From assembly GCF_900142365.1 (NCBI RefSeq), contig NZ_FRAP01000018.1, positions 1 to 64,000 on the forward strand: a DNA stretch of 64,000 nt, given 5' to 3'. Each line of letters opens with the position of its first letter. The first letter of the stretch is position 1. The position numbers were made by a program, and so were the translations under genes. This stretch comes from Pseudonocardia thermophila. Its GTDB lineage: Bacteria > Actinomycetota > Actinomycetes > Mycobacteriales > Pseudonocardiaceae. The notes below the pieces were generated by a model. That model saw nothing but the letters and a program-made list of their open reading frames with translations. It was not told the DNA's origin and made no database searches. This document shows positions 36,398 through 45,205 of the stretch, piece by piece.

Positions 36398-37282
36398 TCA
36401 GGCCAGCACGCGGTTGAGCGCCGGTGCGACGTCGCGGTGGGTGCGGATCGGGACCATCCGACCGCGGCCGAGTCGGGCGATGTCCGCACCCAGAGCGGCG
36501 TCGTGCTCGCCGTCGACCTGCAGCAGTACGTGCAGCTCGCCGAACCTGCGGGCGACGAGCCGCGGGTCCGACCCGGCGTTGTGCACGGCGTCGGTGAGCA
36601 GGATCGCAGTCCGCCGCCGCACCGCGGACGTCGCCAGCTCGGCGTGGGCCACCGACAGCCCGAACCCGACGTTCGTCAGGCCCCGGGCGGGGATGCGCAG
36701 CAGCCGGTCGAGCATGTCGGTCGCGGTGGCGGGCTCGGCGAGCGGGGAGAGCAACGCCGCGTCCGACCAGAACGCGACGAGCGCGAGCTGGTCGCCGCCA
36801 CGGTCGAGATCGGCGGCCAGCGCCGCGACCGTCGCCGCGGCCATGCGGGTCTTCTCCCCGCGCATCGACCCCGACACGTCGACGACGAGCACGACGGCCC
36901 GCCGCGGCCGCATCCGCTCCCGCACGACGATGTCGGTGTCCTCGGGCACCGGGCGCTCGGTGAGCACCTCCACGGTGCGGTCGAGGTCGATGTCGTCGCT
37001 GCGGTAGCGGTAGGGCGCCGAGACGAGCCGCCCGCTCCCCCGCTCCCCGCGAGGTTCCCGGGTGCGGCGGCGGATCGACAGCCTCCGGGCGATCGTGTGC
37101 GCCATCGCCGCGACCTCCCGGTCCGGTGGCCGGTCCTCCAGCAGCTCGGCGACGTCGCGCTGCACAGCGCGCTGCGCGGTCACCATGCTGCCCTGGCCAC
37201 CGGCCTCCTGACCGAGTTCACCGCTGCCGCGGTCGCCCCCGAGCTCGACGACGACCATCGGCCCGGATCCGCGGGTGAACAC
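36398..37282 (-). CDS. VWA-domain protein (CoxE/BchD-like partner of the MoxR ATPase)
   Basis: A protein of at least 294 residues with a C-terminal von Willebrand A domain. The MIDAS motif is DVSGSMRGEK, with the downstream TNVGFG and LTDA elements. The N-terminal region TRGSGPMVVVELGGDRGSGELGQEAGG is conserved in actinobacterial magnesium-chelatase-D-like proteins. GTG at 37282 is the first normal start, but similarity seems to extend upstream to about 37380 (LPTGDGPRGLAPLARKPKRL), so the true start may be a CTG or overlap the ATPase end. It works with the MoxR-type ATPase encoded just before it. Confidence 0.82.
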   Translation of the reverse strand: MFTRGSGPMVVVELGGDRGSGELGQEAGGQGSMVTAQRAVQRDVAELLEDRPPDREVAAMAHTIARRLSIRRRTREPRGERGSGRLVSAPYRYRSDDIDLDRTVEVLTERPVPEDTDIVVRERMRPRRAVVLVVDVSGSMRGEKTRMAAATVAALAADLDRGGDQLALVAFWSDAALLSPLAEPATATDMLDRLLRIPARGLTNVGFGLSVAHAELATSAVRRRTAILLTDAVHNAGSDPRLVARRFGELHVLLQVDGEHDAALGADIARLGRGRMVPIRTHRDVAPALNRVLA

Positions 37283-37377
37283 CGTCGGCGCGGCGTCGAG
37301 CCGCTTCGGCTTGCGGGCCAGCGGCGCGAGCCCGCGCGGGCCGTCGCCGGTGGGCAGCGCGACGGCCGGTTCGACGG

Positions 37378-38274
37378 CTAGTCGGTGCGGTCCCGGCGCT
37401 GCCCGCCGGGGCGAGAGAAAAAATGGTTCTCCCAGATCTCGGTGATCACCGACTCCGGGGTCGCCTCGCTCGCCTCGTCCACACCGACCCGGGCCGACAG
37501 CGCCAAGAGCGCCGCGTCCAGGACCAGCCGGGGCCGGTCGCCGTCGTAGCTGCCGAGCTTGTCCAGCTCCATCGCGATCGCCACCAGGTCGATCGCGCCG
37601 CGGACGCTGGACCCGCGCCGCAGCTCGGGGTGGTGGCGGGTGGCGCGGGTGATCGCGACGCCGTCGGCCACCAGCGCCTCGTCGGTGCACCCGGTGCGGG
37701 CGACGACGATCTGCGCCTCCTCCTCGGCGTCCTGGTAGCCCACGGCCAGCCGGCACCAGCGGTCGTACACCGAGTCGGAGATCCGCGCGGTGCCGACGTT
37801 GTCGAACGGGTTCATCGACGCGAGCACGCGGAACGTCGGCAGCGCGGTGATCACCCCGACCCGGGGCACCGCGACCTCGCGCTCGGCCATCGCCGCGAGC
37901 AGCGTGTTGAGCGTGTCCTCCGGTGCCCGGTTGAGTTCCTCGATGTAGAGGAACCCGCCCTCCTGCATCGCCGTGACCAGCGGGCCGGGCACGAAGTTGT
38001 CGGCCGAGTAGTCCTCGCGCAGCACCCGCGCGGGGTTGTGGTGGCCGATCAGCCGTGCCGGCGTCAGCTCGGCGTTGCCCTCCACCAGCACGAACGGGAC
38101 ACCCCAGTGCGCCGTGATCGCCCGCAGCAGCGTCGACTTCGACGTACCGGGCGGACCCTCCAGCAGGATGTCCCGTCCCGCCGACACGGCGGCGAGCACG
38201 AGGTCCAGCTCCCGGCGGCGACCGATCACGGACCGCGCGATCGCGTCGCGCGTGTCGGCGGGACTCGTGCTCAC
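37378..38274 (-). CDS. MoxR-type AAA+ ATPase
   Basis: A 298-residue AAA+ ATPase of the MoxR/CbbQ type. Walker A is GPPGTSKST (K46), Walker B is FLYIEELNRA, and sensor residues follow in LASMNPFDN. MoxR and VWA pairs usually act as remodelling chaperones that insert cofactors or activate metalloenzymes. The GTG start at 38274 overlaps the stop of the upstream SDR (GTGA), so it is translationally coupled to a mycofactocin-type dehydrogenase. I considered GvpN, but the sequence is not of that subtype. Confidence 0.88.
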   Translation of the reverse strand: MSTSPADTRDAIARSVIGRRRELDLVLAAVSAGRDILLEGPPGTSKSTLLRAITAHWGVPFVLVEGNAELTPARLIGHHNPARVLREDYSADNFVPGPLVTAMQEGGFLYIEELNRAPEDTLNTLLAAMAEREVAVPRVGVITALPTFRVLASMNPFDNVGTARISDSVYDRWCRLAVGYQDAEEEAQIVVARTGCTDEALVADGVAITRATRHHPELRRGSSVRGAIDLVAIAMELDKLGSYDGDRPRLVLDAALLALSARVGVDEASEATPESVITEIWENHFFSRPGGQRRDRTD

Positions 38275-39086
38275 CTGTTCAGGAACCCCGCGTCGACCGG
38301 AACCGTGATCCCCGTGACGTAGCGCGCCTCGTCCGAGCACAGCCACACGATCGCGTTCGAGATGTCCACGGGCTCCACCATCTCGACCGGCAGCGCGTTC
38401 TGCATGTTCTGCGCCATCTCCGGGGCGTCGGCGAGGAACGACTGCATGTAGTCGTTGTTCACCATCGGCGTGTCCACACCCGTCGGGTGCACGGTGTTGA
38501 CCCGGATCGAGTACTGGGCCAGCTCGTTCGCGAGCGTGCGCATCAGGCCGACCACACCGTGCTTGGACGCGACGTAGTGCCCGATGCGGGTCATGCCCTT
38601 CACGCCGGCGGTGGAGCTGGTGATCACGATCGAGCCGCCGTTGCCGGCCTGGATCATGTGCGGGACGGCGGCGCGGATCGTCTTGAACACGCCGGTGAGG
38701 TTGACCCCGATCGTCTCGTCCCACTGCTCGTCGGTCAGCGACCACACGTTCTCACCGAACGTGCAGATGCCCGCGTTGGCGCAGACGATGTCGAGCCGAC
38801 CGCCCAGCTCGGCCACCCCCTCGTCGACGACGGCCTTGACCGCCGCGGAGTCCCGGACGTCGGCCTCCCGCGCGACGATCCGCCGATCCAGCTCCTCGAC
38901 CTGCTGCACCGTCTCCTTCAGGTCGTCCGACGTGGCCATCGGGTACGGCACCGTGCTCATCTGCCCGCACAGGTCGAAGGCGATGACGTCGGCGCCCTCC
39001 TGCGCCAGTCGCACCGCGTGCGAACGGCCCTGCCCGCGCGCCGCCCCGGAGACCAGCGCCACCTTGCCCTCGAGTCGTCCAGCCAT
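38271..39086 (-). CDS. Mycofactocin-coupled SDR oxidoreductase, copy A
   Basis: A 271-residue short-chain dehydrogenase. It has GAARGQGRSHAVRLAQEGADVIAFD at the N-terminus, CANAGIC, an active-site Ser in ITSSTAG and Y-x-x-x-K in HYVASKHG. The GQGRSH signature and the insertion rich in YPMATSDDLKET mark the TIGR03971 family, whose NAD is not exchangeable and which depends on mycofactocin for reoxidation. It is the third of three tandem SDRs and is coupled to the MoxR ATPase. Substrate unknown, probably an alcohol. Confidence 0.9.
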   Translation of the reverse strand: MAGRLEGKVALVSGAARGQGRSHAVRLAQEGADVIAFDLCGQMSTVPYPMATSDDLKETVQQVEELDRRIVAREADVRDSAAVKAVVDEGVAELGGRLDIVCANAGICTFGENVWSLTDEQWDETIGVNLTGVFKTIRAAVPHMIQAGNGGSIVITSSTAGVKGMTRIGHYVASKHGVVGLMRTLANELAQYSIRVNTVHPTGVDTPMVNNDYMQSFLADAPEMAQNMQNALPVEMVEPVDISNAIVWLCSDEARYVTGITVPVDAGFLNR

Positions 39087-39098
39087 GACTTCCCCTCC

Positions 39099-39935
39099 TC
39101 ATCCAGCGTTGGAGGCGCTCATGCCGGCGGAGACGGCGATGGTCTCGCCGCTGATGTAGCGCGCCTCGTCCGAGCACAGGAACGCCATCGCGTTCGAGAT
39201 GTCGATCGGCTCGACCCACGGGGTCGGGAGCACGTTGAGGGACGCGAACGCCTCCTTGGCCTTCTCCTGGGTCGGGTTCTCCTCGTCCGGCAGGAACAGC
39301 CGGTAGGCGGCGTCGTTGAGGATCATGTCGGTCTGCACGGTGGTCGGGCACACCGCGTTGACCGTGATGCCGTACTGGCCGACCTCCACGGCCACCGACT
39401 TGACCAGCCCGATCACGCCCCACTTGGCCGCGCAGTAGTGGCCGATGTTGGCCATACCGATCTTGCCGGCCATCGACGACGTGGCGACGATCCGGCCGGA
39501 GCGCTGCTCGATCATCGTCGGGAGCACGGCGCGGATGGCGCGGTAGACGCCGGACAGGTTCGTGTCGATCATCTGGTTCCAGATGTCGTCGGTCATCTCC
39601 GCGACCGTGGAGAACGAGAAGATCCCGGCGTTGGCCAGCAGGAAGTCCACCCGGCCCAGCTCGGTCTTCGCCTGCTCGACGAACGCGTTCATCGCCTTCT
39701 GGTCGCGCACGTCGGCCTGGACCCCGATGCAGCGCCGATCCAGCTCCTCCACCAGCCGGACGGTCTCGGCCAGGTCGTCCTGGGTGGCCATCGGGTAGGG
39801 CACCGTGTCCAGCTGCGAGGCGATGTCGCAGAACGCCACGTCCGCGCCCTCTTGCGCGAACCGCAGCGCGTGCGAGCGACCCTGCCCGCGCGCGCCACCG
39901 GTGATCAGCACGACCTTCCCGTCGAACTTCCCCAT
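39099..39935 (-). CDS. Mycofactocin-coupled SDR oxidoreductase, copy B
   Basis: A 278-residue paralogue with ITGGARGQGRSHALRFAQEGADV, LLANAGIFSF, the serine in ATSSMAGK and HYCAAKWG for Tyr/Lys. The ATG at 39935 has an AGGAGG site 4 bases upstream. It shares the YPMATQDDLAET insertion with copy A, which suggests tandem duplication. It is 12 bp before copy A and in the same unit. Confidence 0.9.
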   Translation of the reverse strand: MGKFDGKVVLITGGARGQGRSHALRFAQEGADVAFCDIASQLDTVPYPMATQDDLAETVRLVEELDRRCIGVQADVRDQKAMNAFVEQAKTELGRVDFLLANAGIFSFSTVAEMTDDIWNQMIDTNLSGVYRAIRAVLPTMIEQRSGRIVATSSMAGKIGMANIGHYCAAKWGVIGLVKSVAVEVGQYGITVNAVCPTTVQTDMILNDAAYRLFLPDEENPTQEKAKEAFASLNVLPTPWVEPIDISNAMAFLCSDEARYISGETIAVSAGMSASNAG

Positions 39936-39979
39936 CGCTCCTCCTCGAGCTCGGTTCTTCTGGGTTCGAGCCGTTCCGG

Positions 39980-40789
39980 TCAGTGGGCGAGCGCACCTCC
40001 GTCCACCGCGAGGCAATGCCCGGTCACGTGCCGGGCGGCGTCCGAGAGCAGCCACATCAGGGCACCGGTGACCTCCTCCGGCGGGATCACCTCGATGAGC
40101 AGCTGATCGTGCAGCCAGCGTTTGTGCACCTCGTCGGGGGTGAGGCCGAGCTCGTCGGCGAGACCGGCCAGCATCGGCGAGTCGACCGCGCCGGGGGCGA
40201 TCGCGTTCACCGTGACCCGGTCCTCGGCGAGCTCGATCGCCATCGCCTTGGTGAGCCCGACGACGCCGTGCTTCGCGGCGACGTAGTGGGCGAACTCCCC
40301 GAACCCGCGCACCCCGCCGGTCGAGGCGATGTTGACGATGCGCCCGCGCGGGGAACGCCGCACGTGCGGGGCAGCGGCGCGGCTCACCCGCCACACACCG
40401 GACAGGTTCGTGTCGATGACCGCGCCCCACTGCTCCTCGCTGAGCTCCCAGAACGGCGCGCTGGTGACGATCGCGGCGTTGTTGACGACGATGTCGAGCC
40501 GCCCGAACCGCTCGACGGTCTCGGCCACCGCCGCCTCGACCGCGGCGGGATCGCGGACGTCGGCCTCCAGCGGCAGCGCGCCCCGCCCCATGGCCTCGAT
40601 CTCGGCCACTACAGCGTCCAGCTCGGCGCGGGTCGCCAGCGGGTAGGCGGGCACGGGGAGGTCCCGGCACACGTCGAGCGCGGCGACGTCGGCGCCGGCC
40701 GCGGCGAGGGCGAGGCAGTGCGAGCGCCCCTGGCCACGGGCCGCGCCGGTGACCAGCGCGACCTGACCGGTGAGGTCCGGAACGCCCAT
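39980..40789 (-). CDS. Mycofactocin-type SDR oxidoreductase, copy C
   Basis: A 269-residue SDR with TGAARGQGRSHCLALAAAGADV, VVNNAAIVT, a serine in IASTGGV and HYVAAKHG. It keeps the GQGRSH signature and the YPLATRAELDA insertion but is more divergent than A and B. It is the first gene of the SDR-MoxR-VWA unit and is divergent from a MerR/GAF regulator, which may control the operon. Confidence 0.88.
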   Translation of the reverse strand: MGVPDLTGQVALVTGAARGQGRSHCLALAAAGADVAALDVCRDLPVPAYPLATRAELDAVVAEIEAMGRGALPLEADVRDPAAVEAAVAETVERFGRLDIVVNNAAIVTSAPFWELSEEQWGAVIDTNLSGVWRVSRAAAPHVRRSPRGRIVNIASTGGVRGFGEFAHYVAAKHGVVGLTKAMAIELAEDRVTVNAIAPGAVDSPMLAGLADELGLTPDEVHKRWLHDQLLIEVIPPEEVTGALMWLLSDAARHVTGHCLAVDGGALAH

Positions 40790-40893
40790 CGCGTCACCTC
40801 GATCCGTGCGGAAACGTCCTCGTCGACGCGCACGTCAAGTGCTATCACTGGATCGGGGGGCAGGTCGAATCAGTGTTGATGGGATCTGGACAG

Positions 40894-41568
40894 ATGAGCG
40901 CAGGTACCTGGCTGACGGTCTCGGAGGCCTGCCGCGCGCTCGGGATGAGCCGCACGACGCTGCTCGCCGCGGAGGAGGCCGGCACCCTCGTCGCCCACCG
41001 GACCCCGGGCGGTCACCGCCGCTACCACGTCGACGACATCGCCCGGTTCCTCGGCCGCGCACCCGATCCCGTCCCGCACCACGAACCCGCGCCGGACCCG
41101 GGAGCCCAGGTCGCGCCCGCCGTGCGCGCCGCGGTGCGGCCGCTCGTGCAGCTGCTGGACGCCGACTGCGCCGGGCTCTACCTGGAGGGCCCCGACGGGC
41201 TGCACTTCAGCGGGGCGTTCGGGGTGCCCCGCTGGCTCTCCGAGCAGCTCGCCGAGGCTCCGCCACCTGCACCGGTCACGGCCGCCGCCGCGGACACCCG
41301 GCCGCACCTGTTCGATCCCGCCGCCGAGCAGTTCCCCGAGCCGCGCGCGACCGGGCGCGGGCTGACGCTCGGGCTGCGCGACGCCGAACCCACCTCCGTG
41401 CTGTTCCTCGTCCGCCGCTCCCCCGACGAGTTCCTGCCGGCGGAGCTGCGCATCGTCGACGCGCTCGCGACGCTGCTCGCGACCGTGGTGACCGATCGCT
41501 GCCACATCGCCGACCTGGAGGCACGGCTCGCCCGGATCGCGCGGCTGACCGAGGCCCGACAGGTGTGA
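40894..41568 (+). CDS. MerR/excisionase-like HTH regulator with GAF domain
   Basis: A 224-residue protein. Residues 3-50 form a helix-turn-helix with a GGHRRY wing (TWLTVSEACRALGMSRTTLLAAEEAGTL). Residues about 70-200 resemble a GAF sensor domain. ATG 40894 is used; ATG 40879 or GTG 40873 in the same frame are possible. It is divergent from the mycofactocin SDR operon, making it the likely regulator. Confidence 0.78.
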   Translation: MSAGTWLTVSEACRALGMSRTTLLAAEEAGTLVAHRTPGGHRRYHVDDIARFLGRAPDPVPHHEPAPDPGAQVAPAVRAAVRPLVQLLDADCAGLYLEGPDGLHFSGAFGVPRWLSEQLAEAPPPAPVTAAAADTRPHLFDPAAEQFPEPRATGRGLTLGLRDAEPTSVLFLVRRSPDEFLPAELRIVDALATLLATVVTDRCHIADLEARLARIARLTEARQV

Positions 41569-41627
41569 AGCCGCCGCGAACGGGCACGCCACAGGCGACC
41601 TGGAAGCCCGACGAGCGGAGACGGACG

Positions 41628-41870
41628 ATGGCCACCTGCGAGGTGTGCGGCAACGACTACGACATGGCGTTCGAGGTGACGGCCCAGGGCGCCACGCACG
41701 TGTTCGACAGCTTCGAGTGCGCCGCCCACGAGCTGGCACCCGTCTGCGAGCACTGCGGGTGCCGCATCCTCGGACACGGCGTGCAGGTGGGAGGACAGTT
41801 CTTCTGCTGCGCCCACTGCGCCCAGCAGGGGCACGAGTCCGGCGCCGAGATCGTCGACCGCACCGGCTGA
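41628..41870 (+). CDS. Metallothionein-like / zinc-ribbon small protein
   Basis: An 80-residue protein with ten cysteines and several histidines. The N-terminal half has CEVCG..FDSFECAAHE, a treble-clef (TRASH-like) arrangement. The C-terminal half has CEHCGCRILGHGVQVGGQFFCCAHCAQQGH, reminiscent of bacterial SmtA metallothionein. It probably binds zinc or another soft metal. It begins 59 bp after the regulator and has a GGAG site. Confidence 0.75.
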   Translation: MATCEVCGNDYDMAFEVTAQGATHVFDSFECAAHELAPVCEHCGCRILGHGVQVGGQFFCCAHCAQQGHESGAEIVDRTG

Positions 41871-41886
41871 GTCCTACGGCTGAGTC

Positions 41887-42243
41887 CTACTCGGCCCAGG
41901 TGAGCGCGGCGGCGGCGCCGCAGAGATCCACGACCCGGTGCACCACCGGGCTCGCCCCGGCGACCAGCAGCCCGGCGCCCGCCTCGCGGGCCGCGGCGGA
42001 GGCACGCACCAGCTCCCGCACGCCGGCGGCACCGCAGAACCCGACCTTGTCGAGATCGAGGACGACCCGCCGGCGGCGGGCGACGACCCGGTCGACGCAG
42101 GCCGCGAACTCGGGCACGGTCAGCAGGTCCAGCTCACCGCTGACCTCGATCAGCACCGCGTCGGGTGGCCGCTCGACCACCCGCACATCGAGCCCGGTCA
42201 CGGGTCCGTCCAGGCCGTTGCCTTCGTCCGCCGACGGGCGCAT
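41887..42243 (-). CDS. STAS-domain anti-anti-sigma-like protein without the usual phospho-serine
   Basis: A 118-residue STAS protein with VSGELDLLTVPEFAACV and DLDKVGFCGAAGVRELVRA. In SpoIIAA/RsbV-type proteins the site reads FxDSxG or FxxSxG, and the serine is phosphorylated by an anti-sigma kinase; here it is alanine (GAAG). The protein may be permanently active or work differently. It converges with the metallothionein-like gene with 16 bp between the stops. No anti-sigma factor is adjacent. Confidence 0.82.
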   Translation of the reverse strand: MRPSADEGNGLDGPVTGLDVRVVERPPDAVLIEVSGELDLLTVPEFAACVDRVVARRRRVVLDLDKVGFCGAAGVRELVRASAAAREAGAGLLVAGASPVVHRVVDLCGAAAALTWAE

Positions 42244-42351
42244 ACCTGCCGTCCCCCCTCCTGCGGTGCGCCGCGCGCCGCAGGAGTCCCGGGCGGCACG
42301 CGGAGAGGCGAGTCTCCCGCCGGTGAGGCGAGGCCGGCAACCCCGTCTCGG

Positions 42352-42558
42352 TCAGTCCCGCTTCGGACCGCTCTGCTCGACCTCCTGCGGCGGGCCGGGG
42401 AGCGGCGGCACCAGGTCGCCGGGATCGGGCGCGTCCGGATCGGCGTTCGGGCCGCCCTCCGGCGGATCGATCACCGGCATGCCCAGCTCGTCGACGACCC
42501 TGTTCTCGGTCTCCTCGTTCCCGGTTCCGGCGTTCTCGGTTGGTTCGTGGTGCGGCAC
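42352..42558 (-). CDS. Small acidic proline-rich hypothetical protein
   Basis: A 68-residue protein rich in Pro, Glu, Asp and Gly with no hydrophobic segment and no recognisable domain. The GTG start at 42558 is supported by an AGGAGG site seven bases upstream. The sequence VVDELGMPVIDPPEGGP is the only ordered-looking part. It is probably real because of the strong ribosome site, but function is unknown. Confidence 0.55.
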   Translation of the reverse strand: MPHHEPTENAGTGNEETENRVVDELGMPVIDPPEGGPNADPDAPDPGDLVPPLPGPPQEVEQSGPKRD

Positions 42559-42621
42559 GGCAGTCCCTCCTCGTTGCGGGTACTCCGTGCGGCTACCCGG
42601 TGGGTCGCCCCCCAACCGCCG

Positions 42622-43860
42622 TCAGCGGAGCGGGTTGCGGCCGGGATCGAACGGGGCCAGCTCCGCCGGCGCGGTGCCGCTCACGACCAGATCGGCGAGC
42701 AAGCGGCCGGTGATCGGCCCGAGGGTCAGCCCCCACATGCCGTGCCCACCGGCGACGTACACGCCCGGTACCCGGGTGCGGCCGATCACGGGCAGCCCGT
42801 CCGGGGTGAGCGGGCGCGGCCCGACCCACCGGTCGCGCACCGAACCGCGGTCCAGACCGTCGAGCAGCGGCTCGGCCGAGTCCAGGATCGCGGTGAGGCG
42901 CCGCTCCCGGAACGGGGCGTCGCGGTCGGTGATCTCCATGGTTCCGGCCAGCCGCGCCCCGTCGCGGTACGGCGTGATCGCGACCCGGACCCCGGGCAGG
43001 TACACGGGTGTGCGCAGCGGCTCGGCGAGCGAGACGGTGCACGAGTAGCCGCGCCCCGCCACGACCGGCACCCGCACCCCGAGGCGTCTGCCGAGCTCGG
43101 GGATCCAGGCTCCGGTGGCCAGCACGACGGCGTCACCGACGTGCGGCGGGCCGGCCCACGTGTCGACCTGCAAACCCCGCGGCCCGAACCCGATGGTGCG
43201 GGCCGCCGCACCCTCGACGATCCGGCCGCCGTCCGCGCGGACGGCGTCGGCGAGCGCGGTGACCACTCGGCCCGGATCGACGAAGCGCTGGCCGGCCACC
43301 TCGTAGGAGGTGGCGACCAGGGCCGAGAACGGCGCCGCGACCGGCACCTCCTTGTAGTCGACGACCTGGCCCGCGGCGCGCGCGGCGTCCAGCTCGTGGA
43401 TGAGCCCCGCGGCGTCGTCCTGCGGACGCAGGCCGACGCGGATCGGCGCGTCGTGCGTCTCCAGCGCCACCCCGCCGTCCGCGAGCTCGTCGAACGCGGC
43501 CAGTGCCCGGGCGGCCAGCGGCGCGAGCGAGCGCAGCCCCCGCTCCCAGCGCCGGGCGGTCGAGTTGCGGGCGAACCCGGCGACGAACGCGGCGGCCTCC
43601 CGCGACGGCCGCGGATCGATCGACAGCGGCGAATCCGGCGACGCCAGCCCGCGCAGTCCCTCCTTCAGGATCGCCGGCTCCGGCAGCGGCACCGACATCG
43701 CGGGCGCCAGGTAGCCGGCGTTGCCCCAGGAGGCGCCCGCGGCCACGCCGGACCGGTCCAGCACCGTGACCTCCGCACCCCGGCGCTGCAGGTACCAGGC
43801 GCAGGACAGGCCGACGATTCCGGCTCCGACGACGATGACGTGCCGTGGCTCTCGGGTCAT
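42622..43860 (-). CDS. FAD-dependent D-amino acid dehydrogenase-like oxidoreductase
   Basis: A 412-residue DAO-fold flavoprotein. The N-terminal GxGxxG motif is VVGAGIVGLSCAWYLQRRGAEVTVLD, followed by GASWGNAGYLAP typical of DadA. The C-terminus has RPLTPDGLPVIGRT and GHGMWGLTLGPITGRLLADL. It oxidises D-amino acids or related imino compounds at the membrane. GAGGAG precedes the ATG at 43860 by six bases. The next gene upstream in the same orientation is the MFS gene, 154 bp away. Confidence 0.87.
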   Translation of the reverse strand: MTREPRHVIVVGAGIVGLSCAWYLQRRGAEVTVLDRSGVAAGASWGNAGYLAPAMSVPLPEPAILKEGLRGLASPDSPLSIDPRPSREAAAFVAGFARNSTARRWERGLRSLAPLAARALAAFDELADGGVALETHDAPIRVGLRPQDDAAGLIHELDAARAAGQVVDYKEVPVAAPFSALVATSYEVAGQRFVDPGRVVTALADAVRADGGRIVEGAAARTIGFGPRGLQVDTWAGPPHVGDAVVLATGAWIPELGRRLGVRVPVVAGRGYSCTVSLAEPLRTPVYLPGVRVAITPYRDGARLAGTMEITDRDAPFRERRLTAILDSAEPLLDGLDRGSVRDRWVGPRPLTPDGLPVIGRTRVPGVYVAGGHGMWGLTLGPITGRLLADLVVSGTAPAELAPFDPGRNPLR

Positions 43861-44014
43861 GGTGGGCTCCTCGGGATGGACAGGGTGCCCTCCATCGTCG
43901 ACGGACAAACGGGGTGGCGATTCGTGCAGGACGATGAAGACGACGCGAGTCGATCATCCAGCCGGACGAAGACGCAGCGGCGGACACGCCGCGGCGATCA
44001 CCGACGGACCGCGC

Positions 44015-45205
44015 TCACCGAGCCCGGTGCCCGCTGCGCGCGCTGCGGCCAGGACGGGCGACGGCGAGGACGGCGATCGCGACCGCGGGGGCGATGGCGG
44101 TTGCGGCGAACCCGGCGGCGCCGTGGGCCCCGTGCAGCGGTACCCAGAGCAGTGGAGCGAGCGCACCGCCGAAGAACTGGAACGACAGCGCGAGCGACGC
44201 GGCGCCGGCCCGGTTGGTGGGCGTGCTCGTCGCGGCCACGGCGTTGATCGTCGTGCGCAGGCCGGTCACCGCGACCCCCACCGCCGCGATGCCTGTTGCC
44301 AGCAGAGCGAGGGACGGACCGAGCGCGGCCAGCAGCAAACCGACCGCCAGCAGCATGTTCATCGTGATTCCGGTGTGACGTGGGCCCAGCGCGTCGAGCC
44401 TGCGACCGAGCAGGGAGGCGGCCAGCAGCCCGGCGATGCCGAACACGGCCGCGAGCAGCCCGCGCTGCCACGGCCCGAGCCCGAACTCCTCCTCCGCCCG
44501 CAGGATCGCCAGCACGGTGAGCCCGACTGCGGCGAGGTAGCACAGCAGCGACAGCACGCACGCGGTCGCGAGGTCGCGATTGGCGAGATCGCGCAGCGAC
44601 GGCCGCGGGCTCGGGCGGTCGCGGCCGGTCGTCGGGGCGGTCATCGTCGGCGGGAACAGCGCCAGCACGAGGCCGACCCCGGCGGGGAAGACGAACGCGA
44701 GCCGCCAGTCGACGGCCGCGGCCGGTCCGCTCACCAACGGGCTCGACGCCTGCCCCGCGGCCTGCATCCCGGCGAAGAGGCCGAGGGCGCGGCCGAGCCT
44801 GGCCCTCGGGACGAGATCGGTGATCGCCGCGACGAGCAGAGGCGTGGTGAACGCGTTGGTGGCGCCCTGGGCCGCCCGCGCGGCGAGGAAGGCGCCCATG
44901 GTCGGCGCGAGCGCCGCCGCCGCGCTCGCCACCACGAACAGCAGCAACGAGATCTGCATCGTCCGTGCGCGGCCCCAGCGCTCGGAGAGGGTACCGGAGA
45001 TGAGCATCAACGCCGCGAACGGCAGCATGTACGCGGTCACCGCGCCGGCGGCGAGCTCCGGAGTGGAGTCCAGCCCGTGGGCGACCTCATGCACCATCGG
45101 CGTGACCATGGTGCTGGCGTAGGGACCGAGGAACCCCCCGACGTAGAGCGGCCACGCCCGGACCACCGGGCGTGGCCGTACCGGCGCCGTGGCGGCGTCA
45201 GACAT
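44015..45205 (-). CDS. MFS transporter
   Basis: A 396-residue major facilitator protein with about twelve hydrophobic segments and the loop motif GTLSERWGRARTMQ between helices 2 and 3. It overlaps the end of the cytosolic binding-protein-like gene by 8 bp and so belongs to the ABC operon. It may export a product of that pathway or import another substrate. Confidence 0.87.
   Translation of the reverse strand: MSDAATAPVRPRPVVRAWPLYVGGFLGPYASTMVTPMVHEVAHGLDSTPELAAGAVTAYMLPFAALMLISGTLSERWGRARTMQISLLLFVVASAAAALAPTMGAFLAARAAQGATNAFTTPLLVAAITDLVPRARLGRALGLFAGMQAAGQASSPLVSGPAAAVDWRLAFVFPAGVGLVLALFPPTMTAPTTGRDRPSPRPSLRDLANRDLATACVLSLLCYLAAVGLTVLAILRAEEEFGLGPWQRGLLAAVFGIAGLLAASLLGRRLDALGPRHTGITMNMLLAVGLLLAALGPSLALLATGIAAVGVAVTGLRTTINAVAATSTPTNRAGAASLALSFQFFGGALAPLLWVPLHGAHGAAGFAATAIAPAVAIAVLAVARPGRSARSGHRAR

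Noticed and set aside
37378-38274. MoxR-type ATPase as the missing gvpN
   Set aside because: It lies 18 kb from the gas-vesicle genes, is coupled to SDR and VWA genes, and its sequence is of CbbQ/MoxR type; actinobacterial gas-vesicle clusters normally lack gvpN.
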